Source: Mesostigma viride (Eukaryota; Streptophyta; Mesostigmatophyceae; Mesostigmatales; Mesostigmataceae). Taken from it: DNA of 49,955 nt. The stretch's first letter is position 1. The number at the start of each line of letters is the position of its first letter. The position numbers and the translations under genes are program-made. The stretch covers positions 9,792,025 through 9,841,979 of the forward strand of contig RPFO01000213.1 in the NCBI GenBank assembly GCA_009746045.1, given 5' to 3'. Below, piece by piece: positions 1 to 15,540 of this stretch. The notes below the pieces were generated by a model that had not been told where the DNA came from, searched no databases, and was given only the letters and a program-made list of their open reading frames with translations.

Positions 1-89
1 GTGCAGCCGCTTGAGACGGGTACGTCCTTTGCTGACACATTCTGCCACTTCCACAGAACTGGCGTAGGTCTTCCGTTACTGACATTTGA

Positions 90-94
90 TTACA
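90..94 (-). terminator. Probable poly(A) signal of ESS2
   Basis: The minus strand reads TGTAA 24 bases after the ESS2 stop codon. TGTAA is the usual poly(A) signal in chlorophyte algae (established knowledge). Its position is right for a short 3' untranslated region; the cleavage site itself cannot be seen. Confidence 0.6.
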
Positions 95-117
95 CAGCCC
101 ACGTGGCCGCTGCTTCC

Positions 118-4771
<4,654 letters not shown>

Positions 4772-5442
4772 CTTCAAAGAAACGATGAAGGTGCCTGACT
4801 GGCCAGCAGCGTACTTCAGCAGATAATTGCTACAAGCCCTACGTCTAAATTTAAGAACCGTACGTGATCCACCCAGGAACTACGTGAACGCGCTATGGCC
4901 GCTCTACGGCACACGAGGGTAACACGCGGGACCTTCTACCAATTAGTTAAAACCAAGGCATGCTCTCTATAAGCTCTAGATTATTTTGTGCTCGCGTCAG
5001 ACGCTTCTGCAGCAACTAAACAAAAAAGCGTGAAAATAGGCACCCGGCAGCATGGCCAGTGCCCACGGTGTCTCCAGTGGCATGGCAACTTGGCAAGCTG
5101 TTGGCAACATCTTGACGGACGTTCTTCTACAGTATGCTAGCAGACTCCACCCCACTCATTTTACGCAGGACTGTCCAGGGATCTGGGCAAGGCCGTCTTT
5201 GGCTGGACCGTCCTTCCGATGCAGGGTCCTTTACGGCACCTGGCGTGGCAAGGTCTTTCCGAGTTGTTGCCTTGTTGGGCGCGGGAACGTTCCGCCATGG
5301 TCCTTCGCACCAGGTTGGCACGTGATTTTTTGCGGACCGGGTAACAAATGGTGAGTGAAGAGGCAGGAACAGCAGAATAATACTTAGCATTTGCAAAGGT
5401 TGTAGTCTCCAGGTGGGCGAGGCGGGCTCGGTGACATCTTTT
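4772..5442. promoter_or_regulatory. Divergent promoter region between ESS2 and the plastid protein gene
   Basis: These 671 bases separate two head-to-head start codons and must hold both 5' untranslated regions and both core promoters. I see no convincing TATA box or repeated operator-like element. A short GC-balanced block at 5040-5340 has open frames on both strands but no recognisable protein. Confidence 0.5.
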
Positions 5443-7658
5443 ATGCAACACCAAATGGTATCCGACATTTTTATGTCACGTGGCGCTTCTCTTACGTCGC
5501 CCCTTCATCCTGCACTCGCCATCGCTCCAACCGTTGCTTCTCGTGGGATCAAGGGACAGTATGCTGGCTGCACGAATTTGTCGCGCATTTCTAGACGCCG
5601 CGGCCCCCTGACTTCCACGGTCAAGTTTAGCAACCTTGCTTTTTCTGCTAGTAAAGGAAAACATCGCAGGATTGTTGTACAATCTCAAGGCGCGCCGACT
5701 GACGAAGAGGAGTATTACATTGACCCAGCAAGCCTACGGTACAACAGCGTGTGGGAAACTAAGCCGGCATGGTACGCTCGTGCCTATCAGTTTTTCTGCA
5801 GTGCTCATCCTGTTGTTCACCCTCCATGCATGTCAAGCCTGACAATCTTTCGCGAATTCCATGGCACGTACGTACATTGCTGGCTTCATTGCCTGATGGA
5901 TATACAGCAACCATTAAACACTACGTCTTCAATATGCGCACGCATGTCGACTGCCGCTGCGCTCCTTTGCAACCAGGTGTCAGCCATGGTCGATCTACCT
6001 CACGGGTCTTGGGATAGTCGGTGGCTCCTACGCGCTCTTCCACTCGCCCATCGTGTCGGGCGTGGTGGCCTTTCCCATCAGCCTGTGGTGGTACATTTTC
6101 CTGTTCGCCTACCCTCGGGTGAGTTAATAAAATGTGCTATCTGACCCGGATGGAGGCGGCAGGCTGCTGTACCGACTGGCTATAAAGCATGCAGTAGCCT
6201 GGCCATGCCTTGATACTTGGCGGGGCGGCTATCTGTTGCATAGGGTTCACGCTAGAGCGGGGGCCCATGAACTTTCTCCAGAACCCGGCCCGCATCCAAC
6301 CACTTTTGCCTACATATCGTTCGTGGCGACGTTCTGTCATGGGGGTGGCAACGATCTGTCAGGGGGCAATAGCTGGCAGGCCAGGAGTAACCTTTGAGGC
6401 GGCGATTCGGGGGCCATTAGAGGGCACATATGCGCTTTTGTATTTCTGATTAATTCCCGCAAGTAAGCTCAGAAACGCTTGGGCCACTGCGCAATTAAAT
6501 GGAAGCTGATAGTGGTTCATCCCATCAACAGCAGGTCTGCCAAAGAAAATGTATCAAAGTTTATCATTTAATCACTTATCTAATATCCTGATGAGGATGT
6601 TGATGTCAGACGTGCTATAGGCCAGATTGTGTAAAACCAACCATTAGCTCAATCTAGTAATCCCAGGGAGTTGTAGCAGCAGCGGCCATGTTATGCGTTC
6701 TCTTCAACCCATTGAACTTGCCGCCTTACCACTGGTACCCAAGTGGCCTATGGGCGTGCTAATTCTGGAAACATGCTTGATTATGCGAATTGCTAATTTT
6801 TTGAAAAATTGTGATGCATGATCCACTCCATTCACTTAATGTGAGATCAATTTGTGAAGCTTCTACCGGCTGAGGGCAAAGTACCAATGACAGGGACTGC
6901 TATGGTCGGCTTAAGTTCACTGCTTAAGACAGCTACATTCTTCGGATCAGAGTGTCATTCATTCATCGGGATTGGTGCCGTCGGTTTGCTGATACTTCGG
7001 CAGCTGTAGAGCTTTCTCGGCATATCACCCAATTTCAGCTAGTTTCCCTGGGAGGGTCCACCCATGCACTCAGGAAGCTTGCTACTGCCCTGGCAAGTGC
7101 GCATGCCTTGCCTTAACGCCGGTATAGCCTTGTTCCTTCCATGTCATTTTGCACCACTCTCATACAGTGTGCGCCATGCGTAGCAGGCGGCTGGGGATTA
7201 GTCGCTATAGTCTGCGCCAGCTGCGGTCAGATGCGTGGAAGCCCATTCAATATCATACAAGTTTGAGCTATTTTGACGTTAGCCGCGGCTGGAGCATTGG
7301 GGCCACTAGGCAATCGACAATCGTAGACGCGCGTGCACTGCACAAGGGGTCAATCGATAACAGGGCAACATATAAAGTCTGTGGGTGAGTCTCCGGGGTC
7401 TGGGGTCATGCCATCAGAAATAAAGGTCACTTGATGCCAGCCTGCCACTTTGGCCACTGCTTCTTGTGTGTCGTGTACCATTCTATTACATGTTGGAGTA
7501 AGCTGCAAACCAACATGCATAACATGCAACATGTGCGCTATGTGTCCTGCATGCAGGCATGGAAGCGAATGAGGGACGTCGCTGCTGCCAGGCTTGCAGC
7601 CGGGGGGTCGTCCCCTAGAGATGCCTCGTCACCTCCTTATGATGGCTCGGACAAATAG
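5443..7658 (+). CDS. Plastid-targeted small two-helix membrane protein, 3 exons
   Basis: Exons are 5443-5771, 5977-6118 and 7557-7658, in phase, giving 190 aa. Residues 1 to about 80 are rich in Ser, Arg and Ala with few acids, like a chloroplast transit peptide. An acidic linker follows, then SVWETKPAWCQPWSIYLTG (about 102-120), whose Trp110 codon is rebuilt exactly by the first splice. Two hydrophobic helices lie at about 115-132 and 135-155. The KPxWCQPWSI signature with paired helices matches a short cyanobacterial/plant family that I recall as DUF6737; the number is from memory. Function is unknown; a thylakoid or envelope location is inferred. The start could also be the ATG at 5455 or 5473. 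If the GTGAGT after Arg157 is not used as a donor, the frame ends two codons later (Val-Ser-stop at 6125). I prefer splicing because the third exon is in phase and coding-like. Confidence 0.72.
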
Positions 7659-7737
7659 CTTGCATGTGGCGCAAATAATTGTTGCCGTCAGCGCTCGCGC
7701 CTCGTGATGTATTACATAAGCACGGCGTCTGCAAAGC

Positions 7738-7742
7738 TGTAA
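7738..7742 (+). terminator. Probable poly(A) signal (TGTAA)
   Basis: TGTAA occurs 80 bases after the stop at 7658, a plausible distance for the plastid protein gene. The following stretch to 8076 shows no gene; it contains a short (GCAT)n run near 7933-7953. Confidence 0.45.
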
Positions 7743-8076
7743 GGAGGCTTTATGCATGGGGTGTGCGCCCATTTGGAACTTGCAAACTGCAAGGATGCGA
7801 ATTCATCTCAGCGCAGCACACCACACTTAATGGCCTGCCATTCATGGCAACAGGAATCATACTGGGATCCATGCATGAGCCATTATTATGATTGATCCAA
7901 AAACAGCTTTCCCAGATCCTCAGCTGTGCACGTGCATGCATGCATGCATGCATAATGCACATGTAATGCATGCAAGTACTTCGCAGCACATTACAAGGTA
8001 GCTAGTGCCTGACGCGCAAGCGGCCTACAGCTGGTCCGGGGTAGCGGGCGGTGATACTGATAAATAACACGTGACT

Positions 8077-8087
8077 GCGTCACATGA
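8077..8087. repeat. Target-site duplication of the ORF1-only L1-like element
   Basis: The 11-mer GCGTCACATGA stands here, directly beyond the element's 3' tail, and again at 10098-10108 beyond its 5' end. Exact copies bracketing the element are the mark of target-primed insertion. Confidence 0.8.
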
Positions 8088-10097
8088 ATTGAATTGAATT
8101 GAATTGTAACATAACTCCGTTGGGAGTATATGTAGCACATAGCCCTTGAGAGAGGGCATATGGCCTATCATACATCCTAAGCTACTTCCTGCAAGGGTGG
8201 GGATGTAAAGGACCCTTGCTCTAGGTGCACCAGGGCACGTGCATCCCCATGATCTTCAAGCTATGCCCAGCGAAGGGGGAGCCTGTCATGGGGGGGGAAG
8301 ATCAGCATAGCTATACAAAGAAGCTAGGGCATGGCGTCTCAGCAGAGAGGTACTCCCTGCATGGGCACAACATAACTAAATAAAGCTAGGCATCATCTGG
8401 AGTGTGGCTCATCATAGGCACACATGTACATGATTAAATAAAGCGCGTGGCTTAGCTAGGATAGGGCCTCTAGGAGGCGTACATGCACATGGCCACGGTC
8501 TATCTATTCTACACTACTACTGCTGTATTCCCCTAAGCTGGGGCGTCTGGAGTCGCTGGGGCCGTGGGGGTCGCCTGCCAGGGCTTGTGGCCGACGTAGA
8601 TGGCCGCCCCCTTCCAGTACACCGGCTGCCCCGCCTTGGTCTGCCGGAGCTGGAGGTAGGTCGGCCATAGCTCCCGTCGCCGTTGTTGCTGCGCCAGGGT
8701 CAAGTCGTCATCAAGGGTGAAGAGAGTCTTCTCGAGCCGCTTGCGGCGTCTGAGAAAGGAAATATTGTCCGCCGGGGTCTTAAAGGTGAGAAGGAGCGGG
8801 GGCGGCCCTGCCTTACCCCGCGCGCGGGGAAGGCGGTGGGCGGCCAGCTCGATCTCACCAGTAAGGCCCATGCGATCAAGGATTTCTCTCTCAAAAGCAC
8901 GCGCAAGCTTCTCGGAATTCTCACCTTCCTCCATCTTGAGATTCTTGACAATGACGTTGAGGCTGCGCGCTTGGCGAGCTCGGCCTCCTCGCGGAGGTCA
9001 AGCGTCTGCCGTTGAAGCTGGGCTGCGACGGCGGAGGTGGTGGAGGTGGTGTGTTGCTTAAGCATGTCCGCCCAGGTGGTGATGGGAGGAGCATCGCCGG
9101 CCAGGCCAGCCGGGGCTGGCTTTGCGGCAATGTCCTTCACCGCCTGGGCGGTGAGGCCTGCGGTGTTCTGCAGAACCTCGATAGCAATGGCGTTGTCCTT
9201 ATAAGACGCTGGTCGATGTCGCGGAGCTGGGCGGTGATGGAGTCGGTGGAGGCGGAGGGGGGGAGGGGGGTGGAGGCGAGGAGGGCGGCGGTGGCGGTGG
9301 GGATGGTGGGGAGCTCAGCAGCCAGCGTGCCGCCAATTGCCGCCACATCTGCAGCAATGGGCGTCACGTGCTGTGAGAGGGCGTCGTGGAGGTGGCGGAG
9401 GAAGGTGGATTCGGTAATGGGGGCGGGTTGCAGGAGGTCCGCGGCAGAGCGCTTAGTAAGGGTAAAGAGAACTGCGAGCTGAAGGCGGGGGCGAGGCCAG
9501 CCGGCCATGTTGGCCGAAGAAGGGGCGTCAGATACGCGGTCGGAAAACTTGCCGTCAGCTCCATTGCGGAAAAGGTAGGTTCTGGAAAGGAATTGCTGGC
9601 ACAGGGCCAGCAGTGAGGCGTGTGACCCGTAAAACACGAGCTCCAGTATTTTGATTGATGGCAATGCGAAAAAGGCAGGCCTGTTGATGTCGAATTCGGC
9701 AAAGAGCTGATCAACGTCAAAATCACGCTCAGACCAGCCAGGTTCGCCTGGGCGGCTGCGCTTTGGGTCAGGCGATGCAGAGGGCGAGGAGGGCCCGGGA
9801 GGGTTCGGGGCGACCACCAGTGCGCGACTAGTGTCACCACCGCCTTCCGGCCCTGATGGCGAAGCTGCAGCCGTAGCTGCAGACGTATTTTCAGCACTTG
9901 CCGAGCGCAGCCGTCAGGCTGCGTTGCGTCGATGGGCGTTTGCTCATCGTATATTGCGTAATAGCGTCGGAAAATTATATCAGCATGTGCGTCTTAGAAA
10001 GAAGAAGCGATTGTGATATTCACGACTAAATTCGGTGCTCAAACGTGAAAGTTATGAGCGCCGCCGTCAGCCGTGGCTACCTCGTGGCTCGTGGCTC
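8088..10097 (-). mobile_element. ORF1-only L1-like non-LTR element, about 2.0 kb
   Basis: The element reads on the minus strand from 10097 to 8088. It has a 5' region of about 150 bases, one ORF1-type reading frame, a 3' region of about 430 bases, the stem-loop ACTCC-CAAC-GGAGT (8114-8127) and a tail of CAATT repeats. An 11-bp duplication flanks it exactly. No reverse-transcriptase ORF2 lies between the ORF1 stop and the tail, so it would need another element's enzyme to move. It may be an internal deletion derivative of an L1-like parent. Confidence 0.75.
8533..9947 (-). pseudogene. L1-like ORF1 protein, frameshifted
   Basis: The reading frame starts at an ATG (9947, MSKRPSTQRS) and can be followed to the stop at 8533 only through about three frame changes, near 9900, 9200 and 8960. 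An Ala/Thr-rich, coiled-coil-like middle is followed by an RRM-like C-terminal part: VIVKNLKM, then AHRLPRARGKAGPPPLLLTF, RRRKRLEKT, LDDDLTLAQQQRRR and PVYWKGAAIYVG. This order matches the nucleic-acid-binding half of L1 ORF1 proteins (retrotransposon RNA chaperone). The same motifs occur in the intact frame at 19823-20716. It is an inactive remnant. Confidence 0.75.
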
Positions 10098-10108
10098 GCG
10101 TCACATGA

Positions 10109-10639
10109 CCATTAACAAATAGTTAATTGATTAGTTGTAAAATAGTAATGTTTCCCTACCCTTTTGGGAATGTCCTTGGGGCCAGGCCAGGTCAAACTGG
10201 ACCATGAGGCAGCCCTACTGCATCCGCTCTAACTGTGGGTCCTACTAGGATCGAAAGATAAAAAGCATGCATTAATTAATTAAAAGCATGCATGGTAGGC
10301 TGTAAATTTGTTATGCATGGCTGTATTTGTCGCGCTCGCCGGCTGGTGGAGGAGTTGCTGCATCGCATTTGCCCTGATGCATTTCCGCTTGTCGTCAATT
10401 TTGTTTAATACTATATCATGGCTAATTCAGCACGGTTCTCTGGGAGGCTCTTTGGGCCATCCTATCTCTGGATCCCGTGCCACCAGCATTTATTGCTGCC
10501 ATGCATTCGCCGGCTGTATGATGGATCACAGGCAGTAATAGTGTGTCCGCTGCGGAAGGCACCACCTCACCATGGCCCCTGGCCGTCACCACGGCCGGGC
10601 TGTGGTAAGGTTGTGTCCTGTCCCCATATCTACGTTCAT
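10109..10639. other. Spacer without recognisable gene
   Basis: No exon or RNA gene is recognised. The only structure noted is the tail-only insertion at 10261-10293 (see that entry). Confidence 0.5.
10261..10293. mobile_element. Possible tail-only L1 insertion
   Basis: The 12-mer AAAAGCATGCAT occurs at 10261-10272 and 10282-10293, separated only by TAATTAATT. That spacer is the same tetranucleotide tail seen on the L1-like element ending at 11322. The arrangement fits an extremely 5'-truncated insertion with its target-site duplication, although a chance direct repeat is possible. Confidence 0.4.
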
Positions 10640-11930
10640 TATTGTTGATCGTTGATCACGTCATGCGCCATGATGTTGGTGACCGCGCCGTCGGCAACTT
10701 GCTGGCAAGGTCGGCGGTGAGAGTCCACGTCTCGGCCCCGTACGTAAGAACAGGGAGGACCAGGACCTTAAACAGGTCCTGTTTCTCTAGCGTGCCCATG
10801 CAAGGGCTTGCGCCACAGCAACGCCGCCTGCAGCTTGTAGGGAACCTAGCTCGCACCAACCAGGTAGACACCTCACGTGGCCCCCCCGCAGGACTGCGAC
10901 CAGCCCAGCCTGGCCGGCACCTCCTGACGTGGGCTGGGCCCAGTGATGTTAGACGCCGCAAGGCCCGCACCTTCAAGGAACAGCTAGTAGAGGACATGGG
11001 GGGCCTAGGCCTCTCCGTGATTTGGAAGAAGATGATGGACAAGGCCAAGTGGGCCCAGGTCATAGAGGACAACGAGCCCCCCCCAGTGGGGAAGCGCCCG
11101 CGTGTGCAATCCCGCGGGAGGCACGCCAGATAGCTCCCCCTAGGGCAGCGTGCGGCTGCCTAGATAGATGTTGAAGTTAGAATGCTGTTAGATAGATGTA
11201 GTATGTAGCCAATGTAGATAGATTAGACCGGTAGGAATGTTTGCACCCATCCATCCATCCATCGGGGTTAATGCTCCGTGACTCCCCAACGGGAGCACGA
11301 GTCTAATTAATTAATTAATTAATTGCGCCACAGGTCCGGCCCGGTATTGGCGTAGAGCATGCCAGGCGAGGGAGATACGGTGGTCCACATCGGCCTCGCA
11401 GCTGGGGATCGAGTAAGCTACCCAGCAACTTGACGCGGTCCCGATACAGGATTCAAGCTAGAGCCATCAAGTAGAAAGAGTTTCGGGCGGTGGCTGAGTG
11501 AGCCCAATCGCCAGAGCCTCATGTCTTCAGTTGCTGACCTCAACGGCCCCACCACACGGGCCTCAATTGCTAGGCAGTCAAGCCACGTCTGCACGTGCTC
11601 AGTGCCCTCGAAGAGGGTGGTGTCGTCTGCATAGATGATGTCCGCCAGCCGAATCTCCGTTTCCGCCCCGCCATGCCAGAAATGGTTGGCGACCTGCACC
11701 CCTGGTTCCCTACCCACAATGCGAGCAAACCGCTTGCGAGAGCACGCAGCCCTGCGACACACCCTTCTGTAAAGGGCGTGGTGGCCGCGGGATATGGTTG
11801 AGAGAGTAGTTCGTGTAACTATTTGAATTTTGCAACGCCATAAATTGTGCACTAATGAGCGTATCATGGTCAATCGATGATACACGGCATCCTGAACACA
11901 ATCAAATGGATGAACGTCATTTGTCTTCAT
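10640..11930 (-). mobile_element. L1-like ORF2 reverse-transcriptase remnant, interrupted
   Basis: The minus strand shows reverse-transcriptase pieces in several frames: KGVSQGCVLS near 11750, then ADIIYADDTTLF (YADD catalytic motif, 11621-11640), then DHRISLAWHALRQYRAGP near 11340. After a foreign insert (10819-11322) it resumes as LFKVLVLPVLTYGAETWTLT (10800-10700). Stops and frame changes make it non-functional. The order of pieces is that of a non-LTR ORF2 in its thumb and C-terminal region. It ends near 10680 without a recognisable 3' tail, about 40 bases before the stop of the bL35m gene lies on its other side. Confidence 0.75.
10819..11322 (+). mobile_element. 5'-truncated L1-like element nested in the older one
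   Basis: This plus-strand insert carries the end of an ORF2-like frame (RRRKARTFKEQLVEDMGGLG, WKKMMDKAKWAQVIEDN, stop at 11131-11133). A 3' region follows with GATAGAT and ATCC repeats, the stem-loop CTCCC-CAAC-GGGAG (11282-11295), and a tail of TAAT repeats. TTGCGCCACAG flanks it at 10808-10818 and 11323-11333, a target-site duplication. It splits the minus-strand reverse-transcriptase remnant, so it is the younger insertion. Confidence 0.8.
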
Positions 11931-11973
11931 TCAACGTATTGGAAAGGGACCTTGCACTGGTTCCACAGATATC

Positions 11974-14900
11974 CTAACCCTCAAATCCTATCTTCTTCCA
12001 AATACGTGCCCTGCCAGGTGGCGCCATTCGCTGCTGCCTGAGACGCATGCGTCGCTTCTTGCTCTGCACAGAAGTAGCAAATATTCATACGGCAACAGAC
12101 AAAACAAACACAACAGCTTCTCAGGGAAAATAGCATAGAAGCACTCAGGAGAAAGTGATGCCAGGTATCAGGTTTGTGCAAGGACAGGCCACATAACAGG
12201 TAACCAAACATTATGCGGCAACGATGGACAAGCGCTTGTAAACTGGCCAGTGTTGACGTTAACATGATCATCATCAAAGAGACAACCAGCATCAATCACA
12301 AGTGAGTGGCAACCACACGCACAAACATACAAATGGTCAGACTATACTTGCCGCACCCACTAGGGCCCTATCCCACCCAGCCCGCTACCGCTGCTCTCGC
12401 CTGTCACGCCGCTGCCCACGACTATCACGCGCCGCTGCTCATGGGATGGATCGTAATCCTGACTGCCTTGATGCCTCTCCACTTGACACTAGAAGCGACG
12501 CGCTTCACAAACGACCACTCACACGATACGCACAAGATAATCCAGAAATAGGATGCGACAAGTTTTCCGAGTCTGCCTGCGTCGTACCACATACCTAATG
12601 CACTAGCATGATGTACTAAAAAGAGCATGGCACTGCACGTGCAAGGTGGCCCACCTTGCTGGACGCGGTATTGATCCATCAATCATAAGGATGAACCAAT
12701 ACTGAAGTACTTCAAGTACATGTGCGCCCATGTGCCCCCACCTTGCTGGACGCGAGGTGCTTGCGGCCGCACTGCTGGTGCTTGAACGTGCCGTCAGCCT
12801 TCTTGCGGAAACGCAGCTTGAGCGCCCTGCAGGCAGGCGGAACAGGGCTCGAGCAGAGATGGCATACAATGACACATCCTGTGCTCATGAGACGACCATA
12901 TGGATGGGATATGTTGATGCGCTGATGTCACCTGGGGTATGATGACATATGCGGTATGTTGGTGCGTTGATACTAAATGCGTGACGGCGGCTAGAGCGCG
13001 CTGGTCACCGAATGACCAATATGGGGCATGGTAAGACGCGCGATGGGGCAACAAGAGGGAATACGCTATATATAGTTTCAAACCTCAAGTAGTACTACTA
13101 TGCATTTAGATGCAGTACGCTATATTATGTACATAGTTTCAACACGCTTGAGTGTGCTGCAGGTAGGGGGAGTGGCGCATGAGAAGAAATAGTTGTGTCA
13201 CTCGTTCACTCGTTGCAGAACGTCAGCTAGAGCGCGTGCAGGGAGGCAGGGTAGAGCCCATCGCCATGGCCATGCGGCCGAGGCACCAAGACCATAACGG
13301 CAGAGTCTCGTGAGCGCGGCACATTAGGGCATATATGAGGCATGTTAGGCCCTGTGCGCGGCACCTAGGCATGATAGGGCAAGCAGATATTGCTTGCGAC
13401 GTTCGTGTTTAGAACGACATTTACCATCTTTACGCCCATTCATGCCCATCCATGCCCATTCACGCTCACCCATGCCCATCCATGCCCATTCATGCCCATC
13501 CATGCCCATTCATGCCCACCCATGCCCATTCATGCCTAGCCATGCCCATTCATGACCAGCTATGCCCACTCATGCCCATTTATGCCCATCCATGTCCAGT
13601 TGCGCCCATGCATGGCATGTGGGGCGGAGCATGCTGCTGGCACTCGTGCTCATTACACCACAACGAGATGCCCTTCCTCTCGCACTACTATACAAACAAA
13701 CCCACGAGATGCCCTTCCTCTCGTACTAGTATACAAACAAACTCACGAGATGCCCTTCATTTTGTAGCCTGCGGCGTAGCCTCGCACTTGGTGTGTCAGC
13801 GCAGGGCAAGCCACCCGGGTTCCCTGCACGTGCGTGACGGGTGGTAGAAGTGAGGGGGCAAAAGAACAAAGACGATGATTGAGAGGGGAAAAAAAGCGCA
13901 GTAATCACATTTTAAAAATGAAAAAATAAAATAAAAATAGCGCTAACTGCTCACGTGCTCCCGCGTTATGACGTGGGTGGTGGTTTTCTAGCCGAGCTGG
14001 GGTCACCACAAACATGTAAAATACAAACACGTAGGAGTGGATGCAAATGGCAGAGGTATATCAGTTGGGTGCAGGACTCACTGGTGGAAGTACAGTCAAC
14101 AATCAACCCCGCTGCTTGCTGGACGCATTGAACTCCACGACCCACGTATGGCTCTGCCTCAACACTTCAGTTTCCCACGTGTGCAGGTTATGTCATCATG
14201 CCTATCAAGCTATAATTATGTAGATCGCTTGTGGGCTTTGTCCCTATCCATGTTCCAAGCAAAGAAGGCCATGCCCACCCGTGCACCCATGTTCCCATCC
14301 GGCACTCTCCTCATGACCACAGTCAGGCAGCCGTGAAAGGACACTCCGCCGCATCCGCTAGATTGGTATTGCTGTGATTGTGTGCTATTGTTGTTGTGAT
14401 GCGTGCTCCACATTGTCTTCCCTACCACAACGTACGTGGTAGGGAATGTGTAACATTGTGCCGTCCCGTGATACCCGCACCACCGACGCCCAATAATGCC
14501 ACCCCATAGAACATCACCCACATAGAACATCACCCGCATAGAACATCACCCACATAGAACATCACCCACATAGAACATACACATACATCACCCACATAGA
14601 GCATCACCCACATAGAACATCACCCACATAGAACATCACCCACATAGAACATCACCCACATAGAGCATCACCCACATAGAACATCACCCACATAGAACAT
14701 CACCCACATAGAACATCACCCACATAGAACATCACCCACATAGAACATCACCCACATAGAACATCACCCACATAGAGCATCACCCACATAGAACATACAC
14801 ATGTGACCAGAGATAGCAGGTGCGCTTCTCAAAGTCAAGGAGCCATGATGAGGGTGTCCAATGACATAAACCTGCCCGTGGCAATGCTTTCCCTTTCACT

Positions 14901-15540
14901 CCCCAGGGCGACAGGGTAGTGAACAAATGGTAACCACAAATACAAACAGACAAACCATGAACAAGATACGAGAAGATGCCGGCATTCCTGACGGTACAGA
15001 CGCAAGTAGCAGCAGCGGGTTATCAGACATCCCCACAAGAGGCTTGCAACGAGCACGGACATTGTAGTACCGAGGCACTATGGCGCATGATAATACCGCA
15101 AGCAAGCCCAGGTGCGAGAATGCAGCACAGGCTGCTTGTCCCAGGTTGTACGGAAGGGCATAAGCCAAGGGTTTGGCAGCAAGGGATGCATGGTGCAACG
15201 AAACAACGTACACGATACGCGACCCGGATCAGGTCTACATTACCGTGGAGTGGCTGAAAAGTGGACTGGCCGCTATGCTTGGAGAAATCATGGCTGGGAC
15301 GGAACGGGAGGCAGCGCTCGCCACGGCGGCAGATGCCGCGTACGGCAAACCACATGCGCTCCCACGGAGACTAGAAAATGCCCGCGTCAGCATGTTGGCT
15401 GACTCTAGGGATGGCGAAACTCTGGCAGAGTAACGGACAGCTTCGCTCTGGACGCGATGGAAGTTAGCGCTGCCATGTCTGAAAACGCTGTAGGCCCGTG
15501 CTGCTAGGTTGCCTAGCCGTCGCGAATTCCCAGCGCTCAT
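11974..15540 (-). CDS. MRPL35: Mitochondrial large-subunit ribosomal protein bL35m, 4 exons
   Basis: Exons on the minus strand are 15540-15244, 13823-13747, 12826-12742 and 12063-11974. Phases agree at all three GT-AG junctions, giving 182 aa. Residues 1 to about 115 are rich in Arg, Ser and Ala and nearly free of acids, a mitochondrial presequence; VRGYAA (112-117) looks like the cleavage region. The mature part joins GYKMKGIS + ALKLRFRKKADGTFKHQQ + CGRKHLASSK + SKKRRMRLRQQ and ends WKKIGFEG. This is the basic bL35 fold, with the family's K-x-RF...FKH...RKH..SKSKKR pattern; bL35 sits in the large subunit (established). A second in-frame ATG at residue 50 is an alternative start. Introns 1 and 2 contain 16-bp and 10-bp minisatellites. 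Copies of the exon 2 and exon 3 donor edges recur in the introns. A long frame on the opposite strand of exon 1 is a shadow. Confidence 0.93.
13431..13614. repeat. 10-bp minisatellite in bL35m intron 2
   Basis: About 18 copies of a decamer of the form CATGCCCATY, with scattered substitutions, lie in intron 2 of the bL35m gene. Adjacent units often alternate C and T at the last base, making a 20-bp higher period. Confidence 0.9.
13663..13755. repeat. 41-bp tandem copies spanning the bL35m exon 2 donor
   Basis: ACGAGATGCCCTTC recurs at 13663, 13704 and 13745, 41 bases apart. The copy at 13745 is the real exon 2 end with donor GTGAGT on the minus strand. The copy at 13704 also offers GTGGGT after the same exon edge. 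The duplications lie wholly on the intron side. Confidence 0.8.
14503..14797. repeat. 16-bp minisatellite in bL35m intron 1
   Basis: About 18 copies of CATAGAACATCACCCA with occasional GAGC for GAAC and one shorter unit near 14574. No unique spacers separate the copies, so it is not a CRISPR array. Confidence 0.92.

Noticed and set aside
5052-5354. Open frames on both strands between the ESS2 and plastid-protein starts
   Set aside because: No motif, no splice support, and overlapping frames on both strands; the region is better read as a shared promoter.
14503-14797. Regular 16-bp repeats resembling a CRISPR array
   Set aside because: Units abut without unique spacers, there are no cas genes, and the setting is a eukaryotic intron. 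The same holds for the 19-, 20- and 38-bp arrays.
15173-15433. Plus-strand frame that looks like a terminal exon (IRDPDQVYITVEWLKSG...)
   Set aside because: It is the complement of bL35m exon 1, whose minus-strand reading gives a presequence and splices in phase to the bL35 domain.
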